Source: CBDANZ01 sp965197865 (GTDB lineage Bacteria > Acidobacteriota > Vicinamibacteria > Vicinamibacterales > CAVVIG01). Taken from it: 64,000 nucleotides of DNA. The translations under genes and the position numbers were made by a program. Positions within the stretch are counted from its first letter, which is position 1. Every line of letters begins with the position of its first letter. Location: positions 867,350-931,349 of the forward strand of contig CBDANZ010000005.1 in assembly GCA_965197865.1 (NCBI GenBank), in the 5' to 3' direction. Below the pieces are notes generated by a model that worked only from the letters and a program-made list of their open reading frames with translations, did not search any database and was not told the DNA's origin. Positions 37,084 to 46,349 of this stretch are shown one piece after another.

Positions 37084-37136
37084 TTGACGGCCTTGCGCGC
37101 CAGCGGGCGCCCGGCTCGGCCACCCTCAGGGTTGTG
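37084..37136. repeat. Dispersed ~50-bp repeat, copy 2
   Basis: Matches 8874-8926 (first 17 bases identical, the remainder similar). It lies just after the MATE gene, as copy 1 lies just after the tRNA, both intergenic. Confidence 0.55.
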
Positions 37137-37214
37137 ACCGCTTCGAATAAACCTGTCGGCCGGCGTGTCTCCGGCCGTTTGGGCGGCGGCTTCAGCCTTC
37201 TCCTTCCACAGTAT

Positions 37215-37360
37215 TCATCGGACTCGATCGATACCGCGCGTCACTTCGGCGCTGTTGAGCGTCGGCGCTTTCGCAGCCCGCTGCCGACCCAGTAGTAGGC
37301 GACCGCTGCACGAGAGCACGTGAGCGCAGCGATCGTCAGCCGTAGGCGTTTGGTCATCAT
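37215..37360 (-). pseudogene. RND efflux adaptor N-terminal fragment
   Basis: ATG 37360 begins MMTKRLRLTIAALTCSRAAV, AYYWVGSG, a membrane anchor, and after a one-base shift continues PTLNSAEVTRG, the conserved start of MacA/AcrA-type adaptors (TxxVxRGDI). The gene stops within 50 codons. It follows an LTxxQ-type sensor fragment, an arrangement common in metal or drug efflux loci. Confidence 0.5.
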
Positions 37361-37381
37361 CTGGCTCTCGGGTGGCGATCC

Positions 37382-37479
37382 TTACCACCGGTCGCGTCTT
37401 TCCTGTATCCGCTCGCGAATCGCGCTGACCTGCTCCTGCTGTGTCTCGGTCAGATTGAGCGCGCCGACGTACTGACGGC
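37382..37479 (-). pseudogene. Spy/CpxP-like (LTxxQ) C-terminal fragment
   Basis: About 32 residues, YVGALNLTETQQEQVSAIRE and RIQERRDRW, match the end of periplasmic LTxxQ proteins (Spy/CpxP/CnrX group). The N-terminus is missing. It precedes the adaptor fragment by 20 bp. Confidence 0.4.
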
Positions 37480-37564
37480 AACCGTTTTCACCATAGGGCC
37501 TGGTCATCACCGGGACTACGTGGGCGCAGGGCCCGCGCCAGGGCTGGCCTGGACGTGGGCCGCG

Positions 37565-38370
37565 CAGCCTGTTCGGCGGCGGTCGCTCGGTCTTTCGACC
37601 GCATGGCCAACGACCTGACCAGTCGCGCGCGCGCTCGAGGCGTCCGACAAGGCCCGGCGCCAGCTGCTTGCCGATGTGTCACACGAGCTGATGACGCCGC
37701 TGACGGCGATGCACGGGTACCTTGAGACACTCACGATGTCCGAGCTGCAGATCGAGGCCGCCACTCGCGGACGTTAATCTGGGCATCGTGAGCGACGAGA
37801 CGCACCGGCTCGAACGCCTCATCGGCGACCTGCTCGAACTCGCGTGCCTCGAGGGCGGCGGCACGGCCATGAGGCGCGAGCGGGTGAGCGTGACGGCGCT
37901 GTTCGACCGCGTGGCGACGCGGCACGAACGCGAGCTTGGCGACCGAGCCGTCCGGCTCGTCGCGCGCGTCGACCCCGGTGCCGAGCACGTGACTGGGGAT
38001 CCAGATCGCCTGGAACAAGCCATCCAGAACCTCGCCGCCAACGCGCTGCGCCACGCCCCGGACGGCGGCGAGATCTCGCTTGCGGCGACGCCGGGCGAGG
38101 ACACCGTCCGTCTGACCGTGTGCGACACCGGCCCCGGAATCGCCCAGGAGCACCTGCCGCTTGTTTTCGACCGCTTCTATAAGGTGGATGCGGCGCGCAA
38201 GGCCTCAGGGGGGTAGCGGTCTCGGGCTATCGATTGCTAAGGCGATCGTCGAACATCACGGCGGTACCATCTCGGTGCGGAACGACAACGGCGCCGTATT
38301 TGAGATCGTGCTGCCGAGACCTTCTGAACAAGCCGCCGAAAAGCAGGAGCGCTGCAGACGGGAATTATGA
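37565..38370 (+). pseudogene. Sensor histidine kinase, broken
   Basis: Pieces in three frames together make the cytoplasmic half of a HAMP-type kinase: HAMP end SFDRMANDLTSRAR, dimerisation helix RRQLLADVSHELMTPLTAMH with the phospho-His, ETHRLERLIGDLLELACLEG, N-box DRLEQAIQNLAANALRHAPD, G1 VCDTGPGIAQEHLPLVFDRF, and after a TAG/shift at 38214 the G2 box GSGLGLSIAKAIVEHHGGTI. At least three frame breaks occur (near 37625, 37770 and 38214), and the sensor domain is missing. No response regulator is adjacent. Confidence 0.7.
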
Positions 38371-38389
38371 AGGGTCGTCAGCTCTCAAT

Positions 38390-38490
38390 TTGATTGCCGT
38401 CATCATCAACCCGATCTCCCGCGGCGCGCGCCCTGGGGCAGAGCGGCGCCGCGCCCACACGGGCGCGCGCAAGGCCGTCAGCCGTCGGCA
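38390..38490 (+). pseudogene. Diacylglycerol kinase-like N-terminal fragment
   Basis: Begins LIAVIINPISRGARPGAE, the conserved first strand and glycine loop of the DAGK catalytic domain (IxNPxSGxxR), then becomes random within 30 codons. A short relic between two kinase relics. Confidence 0.35.
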
Positions 38491-38770
38491 TGTTTTTCGG
38501 CCTGAGCACCCGTGGGCTGGCCGAGGACAGGACCCGGGCCGGTTGTAAGACGGGCTCTTGCTATAGCTGAAACATTCCCGGACCGGTCGCGCACGACCCG
38601 CGAGACGCGGTTCCCGGCGCACACGACCGCGCGGTCTGCGTTCAAGACACTGTATTCGCCGAAGTGGGGCGAGCCGGCGGACGCCGGCTCGCCCTGACAA
38701 GGAAGACAAAGACCGAAAACACGAGGATCTATGCTATCTCCGCAGGGATTCTGGGGGCAAGTCAGATCAC

Positions 38771-38859
38771 CTCACCGAACGGCTGCCGATCGACGTCGAA
38801 GTGTGCGTCTACCGGACGATCCAGGAGGCCCTGACCAACGTCTCGCGCCACGCGCAGTA
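38771..38859 (+). pseudogene. NarL-type sensor kinase fragment
   Basis: Reads LTERLPIDVEVCVYRTIQEA, LTNVSRHAQ, the N-box region of NarL/UhpB-class histidine kinases (LPxxVExxLYRIxQEALTNVxRHA). Nothing on either side continues it. Confidence 0.5.
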
Positions 38860-38937
38860 CCGAAGTGTCCCCGGAGTCGCTCGACGCCGGTGGCTTCCTT
38901 ATCGAGATAGACGGCGCGCGACGCGTTAGTCAGTTAA

Positions 38938-39864
38938 TCAGGCAACCGGCATGTGGATGAGGTAGTTCATCCCGCCTTGGTTTAGCCACACGCGCACATA
39001 TTCGTTGCCCTTCAACAGCTCGGTCCGCTGCTCGTTGTTCCCGGGTCCCGGGCTCTTGGCGACCTCCTGGACCTCCGCGGCGGTGAGCACGACGGCGAGC
39101 ACGCGGCCCGTGACTTTCCCGTCGCGGAGAAATTCGATCCAGCGTCCGGTCGTTGCCGGCGGCTGGCCATCGACTGCCGGGGCCTCCTCGCTCGTCACGC
39201 GCAGGCGATAGGTGCCGGCCGGCAACCGATTCCCGTCGGCGAGCACGGCGCGCGGTACCACCGTGCGATCCGGTGACCGGCGTTCGGCCTCCGTGTGAGC
39301 GGCGGTTTCGGCTTCTTGAATCGTGTTGCTGATCTGGCTGGCCGCCTCGCGGGCCGCTTCGGCCATCTGCTGTACTTCCTGCAGCCGGCCCGCGGAGAGC
39401 AGTGCGTCAACCTCTCCCAGCGACGTTTCCGCCGCGGCCACGTCGGTCTTCAGCGCCTCCACCTCCCCTTGGGGAACCTTCTCGAGCGACGCCGTCGCGT
39501 CCCCGAGCGCGCGCTTCGCGTCGGCAGCCACCCGGCTAGCCTCCGTGCGAAGGCGTTCCTTCTCGGTGTCGACGGCCTGCTGGACGCGGTCGGCGGCCGT
39601 CCCCGCGGCGGCGGCCAACTCGCTGACGCTGTCGTACGAACGGGTGAGCGCGAACCTCTGATTCTGCGCTTCCATTTCGGCGTCGAGTTGAGCCACCGTG
39701 TCCTGCGCCGCCTTGTAGGCGTCTGGCGCGTAGAGCACACCTTCGGCCGCCATGGCCTGGACCTTGGCTGTGGCCGCGTCAACTTCCGCCGTGGGTGGCT
39801 GAGCACAGCCTGCCGTCCAGACTGCGAGTGACGCACCAAATAGCACCGCTGTGAGTCTCTTCAT
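38938..39864 (-). CDS. Coiled-coil lipoprotein
   Basis: A 308-residue secreted lipoprotein: signal MKRLTAVLFGASLAVWTAGC with lipobox Cys20, then a long Ala/Glu/Asp/Lys-rich helical region (about 25-200) expected to form coiled coil, for example DRVQQAVDTEKERLRTEASR. A C-terminal beta-rich domain follows (LPAGTYRLRVTSEEAPAVDG, WIEFLRDGKVTGRVLAVVLT). No family with known function is recognised; an envelope-spanning or stress role is possible. It is the only intact gene between 37 and 40.6 kb. ATG 39864 has AAGGAGGACAAG upstream, a good ribosome site. Confidence 0.75.
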   Translation of the reverse strand: MKRLTAVLFGASLAVWTAGCAQPPTAEVDAATAKVQAMAAEGVLYAPDAYKAAQDTVAQLDAEMEAQNQRFALTRSYDSVSELAAAAGTAADRVQQAVDTEKERLRTEASRVAADAKRALGDATASLEKVPQGEVEALKTDVAAAETSLGEVDALLSAGRLQEVQQMAEAAREAASQISNTIQEAETAAHTEAERRSPDRTVVPRAVLADGNRLPAGTYRLRVTSEEAPAVDGQPPATTGRWIEFLRDGKVTGRVLAVVLTAAEVQEVAKSPGPGNNEQRTELLKGNEYVRVWLNQGGMNYLIHMPVA

Positions 39865-40284
39865 TGGCTTGTCCTCCTTGTGGCAATCCGGCCGCCCGTC
39901 CTCCTCCGCGACTTGCGGAGCTGCGTACTGGCATCAATTGCGAGGGGCAAATCATATGCCATCGGGCAGCGCCTTCGTTGCCGGGCAGGCTCTTTCGCCG
40001 TGAGCAGCCAGCTCGAGCGTGGAAAAGGGGAAGGCATCATGAAAAGCGATCAACAATGGCCGATCGATGCTGACGCGTCTGCGCCGTCAACACCGACCAG
40101 TTTAGGACGCTGAACGCGGTGACGGCGGCGACCACGAGCACCCAAAAAATAGCCCAAGCGCGTATGGCATACCTCCCTTGCGACATTACTACGAATGAGA
40201 CGCAAAGGCGATACCAGGCGACTCAGCCCATGTTCTCAATGGGACACTACGCTAACGCAACAAGACCTACACTAAACTGTCAAG
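39865..40284. other. Intergenic region, nothing recognised
   Basis: About 420 bp upstream of the lipoprotein gene, slightly less GC-rich towards 40150-40280. It should hold the lipoprotein promoter. Short frames on both strands show no family. Confidence 0.3.
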
Positions 40285-40527
40285 TTAGCCGGAGGGTTGC
40301 TGGTTCGAGAGGTGGGCGTACCGCATCACCATCCGTAGCCCCCTGTGGCCCAGGAGTTCCGCCACCGCGAGGAGGCTGACGCCGGCCATCACGAGCCGGG
40401 GCGCGTGGTTGTGCCTGAAATCGTGCCAGCTGAAATTCACGATCTTGACCTCGTTCGGCGCAGTATGAAAGGCGGTCTTCACGTCCAGGACCGGTGTGCC
40501 CTCGTGCCGTGAGTCGCGCGGATGCAA
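40285..40527 (-). pseudogene. Tyrosine recombinase C-terminal fragment
   Basis: About 80 residues from a phage-type integrase: IVNFSWHDFRHNHAPRLVMA with the HxxR motif, VSLLAVAELLGHRGLRMVMR with the second His, and YAHLSNQQ with the catalytic Tyr. The N-terminal two thirds, including the first Arg, are missing. It is unrelated in sequence to the intact integrase at 7534-8673 and marks another lost mobile element. Confidence 0.7.
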
Positions 40528-40588
40528 GAGAAGATGTCCGCGGAGTCGAAATATACGGCTAGTGAGGCCATGTAACGAAAGTACTGAG

Positions 40589-40632
40589 TGAAGTGACTAT
40601 GTGGTCAAGTGACCATTTGGTGAAGTGACTAT
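40589..40632. repeat. Three phased 12-bp direct repeats upstream of dsbD-like gene
   Basis: TGAAGTGACTAT (40589-40600), TCAAGTGACCAT (40605-40616) and TGAAGTGACTAT (40621-40632) occur at an exact 16-bp period in an AT-richer patch about 80 bp before the reductase start. Their regular phasing suggests an operator for a dimeric or oligomeric regulator. Which protein binds is unknown. Confidence 0.6.
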
Positions 40633-40708
40633 TATTGTAAGGAACACACCGGGTATGTGCCCAACGAAGAGGTCGAGCATGGGATCAACGCGCTGCTGTA
40701 ACCGATAC

Positions 40709-42448
40709 ATGCGTCGTCAGATCCTGGTGTTGCTGGCGGCCTCGGCCGTGGTGGCGGCGGTTCCCGTCGGCGCGCAGGTCCGCGCCTTTACGGCGGAGCT
40801 GTCGCCGATCGTCGAAAGCGACGACGTTCGGGCAGGCACGACCGTGCGGACGGCGCTCGGCGTTCGCTTGCCTGAAGGCCTTCACGTCAACTCCAACCAG
40901 CCACGCGACCCGCTGCTCATCCCGATCGTGCTCACGGTCGATCCGCCTCCTGGGGTGTCTGTTCTGGAGATCGTGTACCCGGAGCCGACAGATCTGCGAC
41001 AAGAAGGTGCGGACCAGCCGCTCAGTGTCTTTGAGCGCGCCTTCGCAATTGGCGTTCGTTTAGAGCTGGCTGAGGATCTCGCGTTGGGCCCTCTGGTGGT
41101 TCTCGCGCGCCTTCGCTACCAGGCGTGCGACGAAACCGTCTGCTACAGGCCGCTCACGGTCCCCGTGGAGTGGACGCTGCGCGTGGTGCCTTCGACGGTG
41201 CCGGTGGCTGCGCTACACGACGATGTCATGAGCCGGATTGCGTTCGGGCGTGGCGAGGCGCCGCCGGCGGCGCCCGAACCGGAAGCTCCACGCGCGGCGT
41301 TCTCCAGCCGGCTCGATGGCGTCGACGGGCTCGCCAAGCTCGACGACTTCTCGGTCCTCGCTACAGCGGGTGGCTACATGGGGGCGCAGGATTTCCTGAC
41401 GTTCATTCGCAACGCCGAAGCGGGTGTCCAGGAGCGCGGATGGTTTGAGGGGCGCGGTCCGCTCGCGATCCTTCTCATTGTTTTTCTCGGCGGATTAGCG
41501 CTGAACCTGACGCCGTGCGTCCTGCCGATGATTCCGATCAACCTCGCGATCATCGGGGCGGGTGCGCAGGCCGGGACCCGGCGCCGAGGGTTTTTCCTGG
41601 GCGCCACCTACGGCGCCGCCATGGCCTTTGTCTACGGCGTTCTCGGCCTCGTCGTGATCCTGACGGCGGGCACATTCGGCACGATCAATGCCTCTCCGTG
41701 GTTCAACGCCGGGATTGCGGCGCTGTTCGTCGTGCTGGCGCTGGCGATGTTCGATCTCGTCCCGATCGACCTGTCACGTTTCTTGAGCCGCTTCACGGTC
41801 GGTGACGCGAAGCGAGGCACGTTCCTGGTGGCATTCACTATGGGTGCGGTGGCCGCGCTGCTGGCGGGCGCCTGCATCGCGCCGGTGGTGATTCAGGTCG
41901 TGGTCTTCTCGAGCAGTCTCTATGCGGGCGGCACGACGGCTGCGCTCGCGCTGCCGTTCTTGCTCGGGGTCGGCATGGCGATGCCGTGGCCTATCGCCGG
42001 CGCCGGAATCGCGTCGCTGCCAAAGCCTGGCGTCTGGATGGCGCGGGTCAAGCAGGCGTTCGGGATTGTTATCCTCGCGACCGCCGGCTATTACGGTTAC
42101 ACGGCGTACGGCCTGTTTGCGGATCGTTGGGTGGACCCGGCGCAAGTAACCTCGAGTGTCGAAGAGAAGTTGAAGGAGGGGTGGCACGCGTCGCTCGCCG
42201 ACGGCCTGGCCACGGCGGAGCGCGAAGGGAAGCCGGTGCTCGTCGATCTTTGGGCGACGTGGTGCAAGAACTGCCTGGTCATGGACAAGACAACGCTTGC
42301 GAACGCGGAGGTGATGGCCGCAACGGCCGGTTACGTGAAAGTCAAGTTCCAGGCCGAGAACCCGGACGAGACGCTGACGAAGGAAGTGATGCACCGCTTC
42401 GACGCCGTTGGGCTACCCACCTACGCCATTCTCAGGCCGCGCCCCTGA
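40709..42448 (+). CDS. dsbD: Thiol:disulfide interchange protein DsbD-like
   Basis: A protein of about 579 residues with the full three-part layout: signal peptide and N-terminal periplasmic domain (about 25-215, with RLRYQACDETVCYRPLTVPV bearing the Cys pair), eight-helix membrane domain with LTPCVLPMIPINLAIIGAGA and LLAGACIAPVVIQVVVFSSS (redox Cys in helices 1 and 4), and a C-terminal thioredoxin domain with W-C519-K-N-C522. It passes electrons from cytosolic thioredoxin to periplasmic thiols. The end RPRP is slightly short, so a few terminal residues may be lost to a frameshift. ATG 40709 gives the signal peptide. It opens the redox and arsenic region. Confidence 0.92.
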   Translation: MRRQILVLLAASAVVAAVPVGAQVRAFTAELSPIVESDDVRAGTTVRTALGVRLPEGLHVNSNQPRDPLLIPIVLTVDPPPGVSVLEIVYPEPTDLRQEGADQPLSVFERAFAIGVRLELAEDLALGPLVVLARLRYQACDETVCYRPLTVPVEWTLRVVPSTVPVAALHDDVMSRIAFGRGEAPPAAPEPEAPRAAFSSRLDGVDGLAKLDDFSVLATAGGYMGAQDFLTFIRNAEAGVQERGWFEGRGPLAILLIVFLGGLALNLTPCVLPMIPINLAIIGAGAQAGTRRRGFFLGATYGAAMAFVYGVLGLVVILTAGTFGTINASPWFNAGIAALFVVLALAMFDLVPIDLSRFLSRFTVGDAKRGTFLVAFTMGAVAALLAGACIAPVVIQVVVFSSSLYAGGTTAALALPFLLGVGMAMPWPIAGAGIASLPKPGVWMARVKQAFGIVILATAGYYGYTAYGLFADRWVDPAQVTSSVEEKLKEGWHASLADGLATAEREGKPVLVDLWATWCKNCLVMDKTTLANAEVMAATAGYVKVKFQAENPDETLTKEVMHRFDAVGLPTYAILRPRP

Positions 42449-42664
42449 ACGTGTGGTAGCACTTCGATGAGCCGGTCTGATTGTCCAGCGGCGGCCGCGA
42501 CGGCGCAGACGGAGACCACGAACGCCCCGTGAAGAACAGCGATTCGCACGTCAGGTCTCTCCCTCATTAATTTTCCGCTTCAGGTGGTTGTCGCGCACGC
42601 TAAATGAAGGCTCATGTGAGATCCTTGACAGCAGGCGTAGCCGAGGGCGGCTATTCTGTGCACC
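42449..42664. other. Short intergenic region
   Basis: About 215 bp between the DsbD-like gene and the small thioredoxin. No hairpin with a T-tract or other site was identified. Confidence 0.3.
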
Positions 42665-42945
42665 GTGTTTCACGTTCTCGAAGTGTTTTATGGCGAGCAC
42701 TGCATCGCCTGCCACGAGGCACGCCAGTGGTCCGCCAGTTTGCCGCCTCCCGGCGCGACGTCGTCGTCGTCGAACGCGACTTAGAGAGCCGTTTTCACCT
42801 AGCGAAGCGATATCGAGTGATCGCCACTCCCGCTGTTGTCATCGATGGAGGCGCCGTTATCTACGGCGTACCCAGGCCTACCGCGCTCGCAGCTCACCTA
42901 GATGCGTCCCGCCCTCCGACGCTTTCGGATGAGCGACTCCGATGA
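42665..42945 (+). pseudogene. Small thioredoxin/glutaredoxin-like protein, frameshifted
   Basis: GTG 42665 starts VFHVLEVFYGEHCIACHEAR with a CIAC active site. A shift of one or two bases near 42728 leads to the continuation VVRQFAASRRDVVVVERDLE, SRFHLAKRYRVIATPAVVID with the cis-Pro (ATPAVVID) and GGAVIYGVPRPTALAAHL. Together this is a complete small thioredoxin fold of about 93 residues. The stop overlaps the upstream region of the Crp-like gene. It could supply electrons to the neighbouring enzymes if the frameshift is an artefact. Confidence 0.65.
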
Positions 42946-42975
42946 CGCCGGAACAGAGGCGTATACTTTGCTTAG

Positions 42976-43662
42976 ATGGCCGCCCATTCGAAGCTCTGGT
43001 AGCTCCAGCGCTTCCGGGTACTCAACGCTCTCACGGATCAGCAGAAGCGAGAGGTCGACCGCATGGCGCGCATGCTGGAGGTCCCTCGCGCCGAACGTAT
43101 CTATCTCGCCGGCGATCCGAGCGACGAGATTTTTCTTCTCAAGGCTGGGGTCGTGAAGATCACGACCGCCGGCCCGGGTGGTCAGGAAGTCATTCTCGCG
43201 TTTCTCTACCCCGGCGACATTTTTTAGCGAGCTTGCGATCGTCGACGACTCGCCGCGCGATCGCGTCGCAACGGTGCACGAAGACGCGGTGCTGTGCGCG
43301 CTCAACCGGGAGCAGCTCCTGCGGATGGTCCAGCAGTCGCCGGTCCTCGGCTACCAGATTACGAAACTGATGGGGTACCGCTTGCGCCGGTTCCGAACGC
43401 GTGTCAGGAGCTCCTCTACAAGAGCGTGCCCGCGCGCATCGCGCACACGCTCGCCGACCTCGCGGCCGATTATGGGGTGCGTGACGATGCCGGGATCCTG
43501 ATTCCGATTCGACTCAACCAGGCCAATCTGGGAAACCTGGTGGGCCTCGCGCGCGAGACCGTGAATATCGTCTTGCAGGACTTTCGTCAGCGAGGCCTGG
43601 TCGAAGCGGATCGACATCACATCCGCATCAAAGCCCCGGAGCGGCTACGAGCCGTGACCTAG
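42976..43662 (+). pseudogene. Crp/Fnr-family regulator, multiply interrupted
   Basis: Three frames add up to a full Crp/Fnr protein of about 228 residues. ATG 42976 reads MAAHSKLW then TAG where CAG (Gln) fits. The cyclic-nucleotide-binding domain follows (MLEVPRAERIYLAGDPSDEI, LKAGVVKITTAGPGGQEVIL). A run of six T near 43221 shifts to SELAIVDDSPRDRVATVHED. A base loss near 43396 leads to the winged helix (PIRLNQANLGNLVGLARETV, NIVLQDFRQRGLVEADRHHI). No Fnr Fe-S Cys cluster is seen. It lies just upstream of the sigma factor and arsenic operon and may have regulated them. Confidence 0.75.
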
Positions 43663-43778
43663 CGATAGATCCGCTGCCGGAGACGGGAGGCGGTTTCACG
43701 GCGTCTAGTGGTCCCAGATTCTCACCCGAGAGCGCAGCTGGTCGTTCTCGCGGACCCTCGGGTTGAGCCTCTCGGTTG

Positions 43779-44473
43779 ATGGAGTTGATGGCCCGCGCTG
43801 AAGTACGCCCACCGAGTCAGGTCCCGGCTTCTGGCGAGTCGGAAAACCCTTCACGAGCCTCAGCGGGAGACGCTGCGCTCGTCCAACGGCTTGTCGACGG
43901 TGACGAGGCGGCGTTCACGGGTCTGGTGGAGCAGTGCCGCAGTCGCCTTGTGCGGCTGGCCATGCTCTTCGTTGTCGACTGCGCGACCGCCGAGGAGGTC
44001 GTTCAGGACACTTGGCTTGCCGTGTTGACAGGGCTCCGATCATTTGAAGGACGCTCCGGCCTCAAGACGTGGATTTTCAGCATCCTGACCAACCGCGCTA
44101 AGACTCGGGGCCAGCGCGACAAACGTTCGGTGCCGTTCTCGGCTCTGGGCACTCCAGACGATGAACCAGCCGTCCATCCGTCCCGTTTCAAGTCCTCCGG
44201 CATGTGGTCGGACCCCCCCCCCCGAGCGATGGGACGAAGGCACGCCGGAACGGCTGCTTCTGCAGCGCGAAACCCGAGTCCTCGTTGACCAGGCGATAGC
44301 GGAGCTGCCAGCGGGTTAGAGGGCCGTCATCACCTTGAGGGACGTAGAGGGACTAGATTCGGCCGAAGTCTGTAACACCCTCAGAGATTAGCGAGACTAA
44401 CCAGTGTGTGCTGTTGCATCGCGCCAGGGCCAAGGTACGGATGGCGCTGGAGCAGCACCTGCAGCGAACATAA
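43779..44473 (+). pseudogene. ECF RNA polymerase sigma factor, interrupted
   Basis: An ECF sigma factor in pieces: region 2 is intact (ALVQRLVDGDEAAFTGLVEQ, EEVVQDTWLAVLTGLRSFEG, RSGLKTWIFSILTNRAKTRG). A ten-C run at 44213-44222 then shifts the frame. After it come RWDEGTPERLLLQRETRVLV, DQAIAELPAG, a TAG in place of CAG, and RAVITLRDVEGLDSAEVCN. A second shift restores ISETNQCVLLHRARAKVRMA and the end TAA at 44473. The sequence is otherwise well conserved, including region 4. It pairs with the zinc-finger anti-sigma gene six bases downstream. Confidence 0.8.
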
Positions 44474-44479
44474 TCTTCG

Positions 44480-44743
44480 ATGCTGACCTGTCGAGAACTC
44501 ACGGAGCTCGTGACCGATTACCTGGAAGGCCGGCTGCCTTTCATGGACCGGCTGCACTTTCGCCTGCACCTCGGCATGTGCCGGCACTGCCGCGCCTATC
44601 TCGATCAAATCAAACAGACGATTCGCACCCTCGGAGGGGTGCCTTCGGAGGGAATTCCGCCCGATGTCCGCGACGCGCTCCTCGCGCGGTTCCGCGACTG
44701 GAAGCGAAGCGGTAAAATCATCAGCCCCCTGCACCACATTTGA
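44480..44743 (+). CDS. Zinc-finger (zf-HC2) anti-sigma factor
   Basis: An 87-residue protein with the zf-HC2/ZAS motif HLGMCRHCRAYL (HxxxCxxC) preceded by the family start MLTCRELTELVTDYLEGRLP. ZAS anti-sigma factors bind ECF sigma factors, often releasing them when zinc-bound thiols are oxidised or bind soft metals. No transmembrane helix follows, so it is a soluble form. It begins six bases after the sigma-factor stop, a classic pair, and ends 425 bp before arsM. Thiol or arsenite sensing is an attractive but unproven idea given the genes downstream. Confidence 0.85.
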   Translation: MLTCRELTELVTDYLEGRLPFMDRLHFRLHLGMCRHCRAYLDQIKQTIRTLGGVPSEGIPPDVRDALLARFRDWKRSGKIISPLHHI

Positions 44744-44912
44744 AGTCGTAGCCGATCCACAGGTCGAACCGTACCTTTCGAAATGCGCCGCTTCCGCCCT
44801 GGCTGGCAAACACGACGTCTTCCCACTCCCGGTTGAACAGCGTCCGTCACGACCAGTCGAAATAAATCGGGAAACCCAGCGCGAATGTCTCCAGGCCGAG
44901 GCCGCTTGAGGT
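44721..44912 (-). pseudogene. Outer-membrane barrel C-terminal fragment
   Basis: On the strand opposite to the operon, GLGLETFALGFPIYFDWS, a TGA where Trp fits, then RTLFNREWEDVVFASQGG and FRKVRFDLWIGYDFK form the terminal strands of an outer-membrane beta-barrel protein. No N-terminal part is found upstream. It overlaps the 3' end of the anti-sigma gene tail to tail. Confidence 0.45.
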
Positions 44913-45168
44913 ACTGGTCGAACTGCGGGAACCCTGCGCGGAGCGCCTGTACACTGAAGGGTGGCCCTGCAAGAGCCCTCCGAGAAATGACCGGGTCGCG
45001 CCTTGCCGAGCAAGGCCGTCACGAGCCTGCACCTGGAGTGCACTCCAGAGTCAAGGGACCCGCGTCGCTGTCGCGTCCTTTGAAGCCGTGCCGCACCAGG
45101 GTTTTGGGAGCTGCGGTCATAACGATTTGGAGTCTGGTGGGACAGTTCGAAAGAACGGGGAGGTGCGT

Positions 45169-46349
45169 GTGGCTGGAGTGTTGAACGATCCGCTCGATGT
45201 CGAAGCCGCCGTACGGGGCAGGTACTCCGGCGCCGCTCGCGCCTGCGAGGCCGAGCTCTATTGCCCGACGAGGTACGACCCCGACCTGCTCAGCGCTCTT
45301 CCCGAAGAAGTGATTGCTCGCGACTACGGATGCGGCAACCCAATCCAGCACCTGCGCAAAGGCGAGACCGTCCTCGATCTCGGGTCGGGGTCTGGGAAGA
45401 TTTGCTTCATCGCGAGTCAGGTCGTCGGCCGTCATGGTCGCGTCATCGGCGTCGACATGAACGACGAGATGCTGGACCTGGCGCGGCGGCACGCGCCCGA
45501 AGTCGCGCAGCGCGTCGGCTACGCGAACGTGAACTTCAGCAAGGGACGAATTCAAGATCTCGCACTCGACCTCGAGCGGCTGGATGCGTATGCGGCCGCG
45601 CACCCCGTTCGAAGCGCGGACGATGTCGATCGACTGAACACCGAAATGGCGCGGCTGCGCACCGCAGAATCGCTCGTCGCCAGCAATTCAGTCGACGTCG
45701 TCGTCTCAAATTGTGTGCTCAATCTCGTTCGACCGGATGACAAGTCACGCCTCTTCAGCGAGGTCTTCCGCGTCCTGCGTCCGGGCGGCCGCGCCGTCAT
45801 CTCCGACATCGCGGCCGACGAGGACGTGCCGGAGCATCTGCGGCGCGACCCAGAGCTCTGGAGCGGATGCATTTCCGGAGCGCTTCGCGAGGATCGGTTC
45901 CTCCAGGCATTCGAAGAGGCCGGCTTTTACGGCATCACAATGGCTGCCAGGGGGAACGAACCGTGGCGCACGGTCGAGGGGATCGGGTTCCGCAGCGTCA
46001 CCGTCGTGGCCTACAAGGGGGAAGAAAGTCCCTGCTTAGACCAGAAGCAGGCGGTCATCTACCGCGGCCCCCGTTCCGCGAGGTCAAAGACGACGACGGG
46101 CACGTGTTGAGGCGTGGGGTGCGTACCGCGGTTTGCGAGAAGACCTTCCGGATCTTCGCGCGCGAACCATATCGATCTCATGTGGAGCTGGTCGAACCGC
46201 TGGTTCCTGTTGCGGCTGATGAGGCCCGTCCGTTCCTGTGCGCGAAGGGGGCCATCGTTCGCCACCCGCGCGAGACGAAGGGCGCCGACTACCACGCGAC
46301 GACAGAACCGGCAGGAACGGTGTGTTCTCCAGCGGGAGGGTGCTGCTGA
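45169..46349 (+). pseudogene. arsM: ArsM-type arsenite methyltransferase, one frameshift
   Basis: GTG 45169 (GGGGAGG upstream) starts a class I methyltransferase: CEAELYCPTRYDPDLLSALP, then motif I TVLDLGSGSGKICFIASQVV, VIGVDMNDEMLDLARRHAPE, post-motif SVDVVVSNCVLNLV and LRPGGRAVISDIAADEDVP. These match the arsenosugar-cluster ArsM group that methylates As(III) with SAM. At about 46067 a run of five C shifts the frame. The true tail continues FREVKDDDGHVLRRGVRTAV and ends EPAGTVCSPAGGCC, the Cys-rich arsenic-binding end. The stop (46347-46349) overlaps the arsS ATG. Only one base separates it from an intact gene. Confidence 0.85.
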
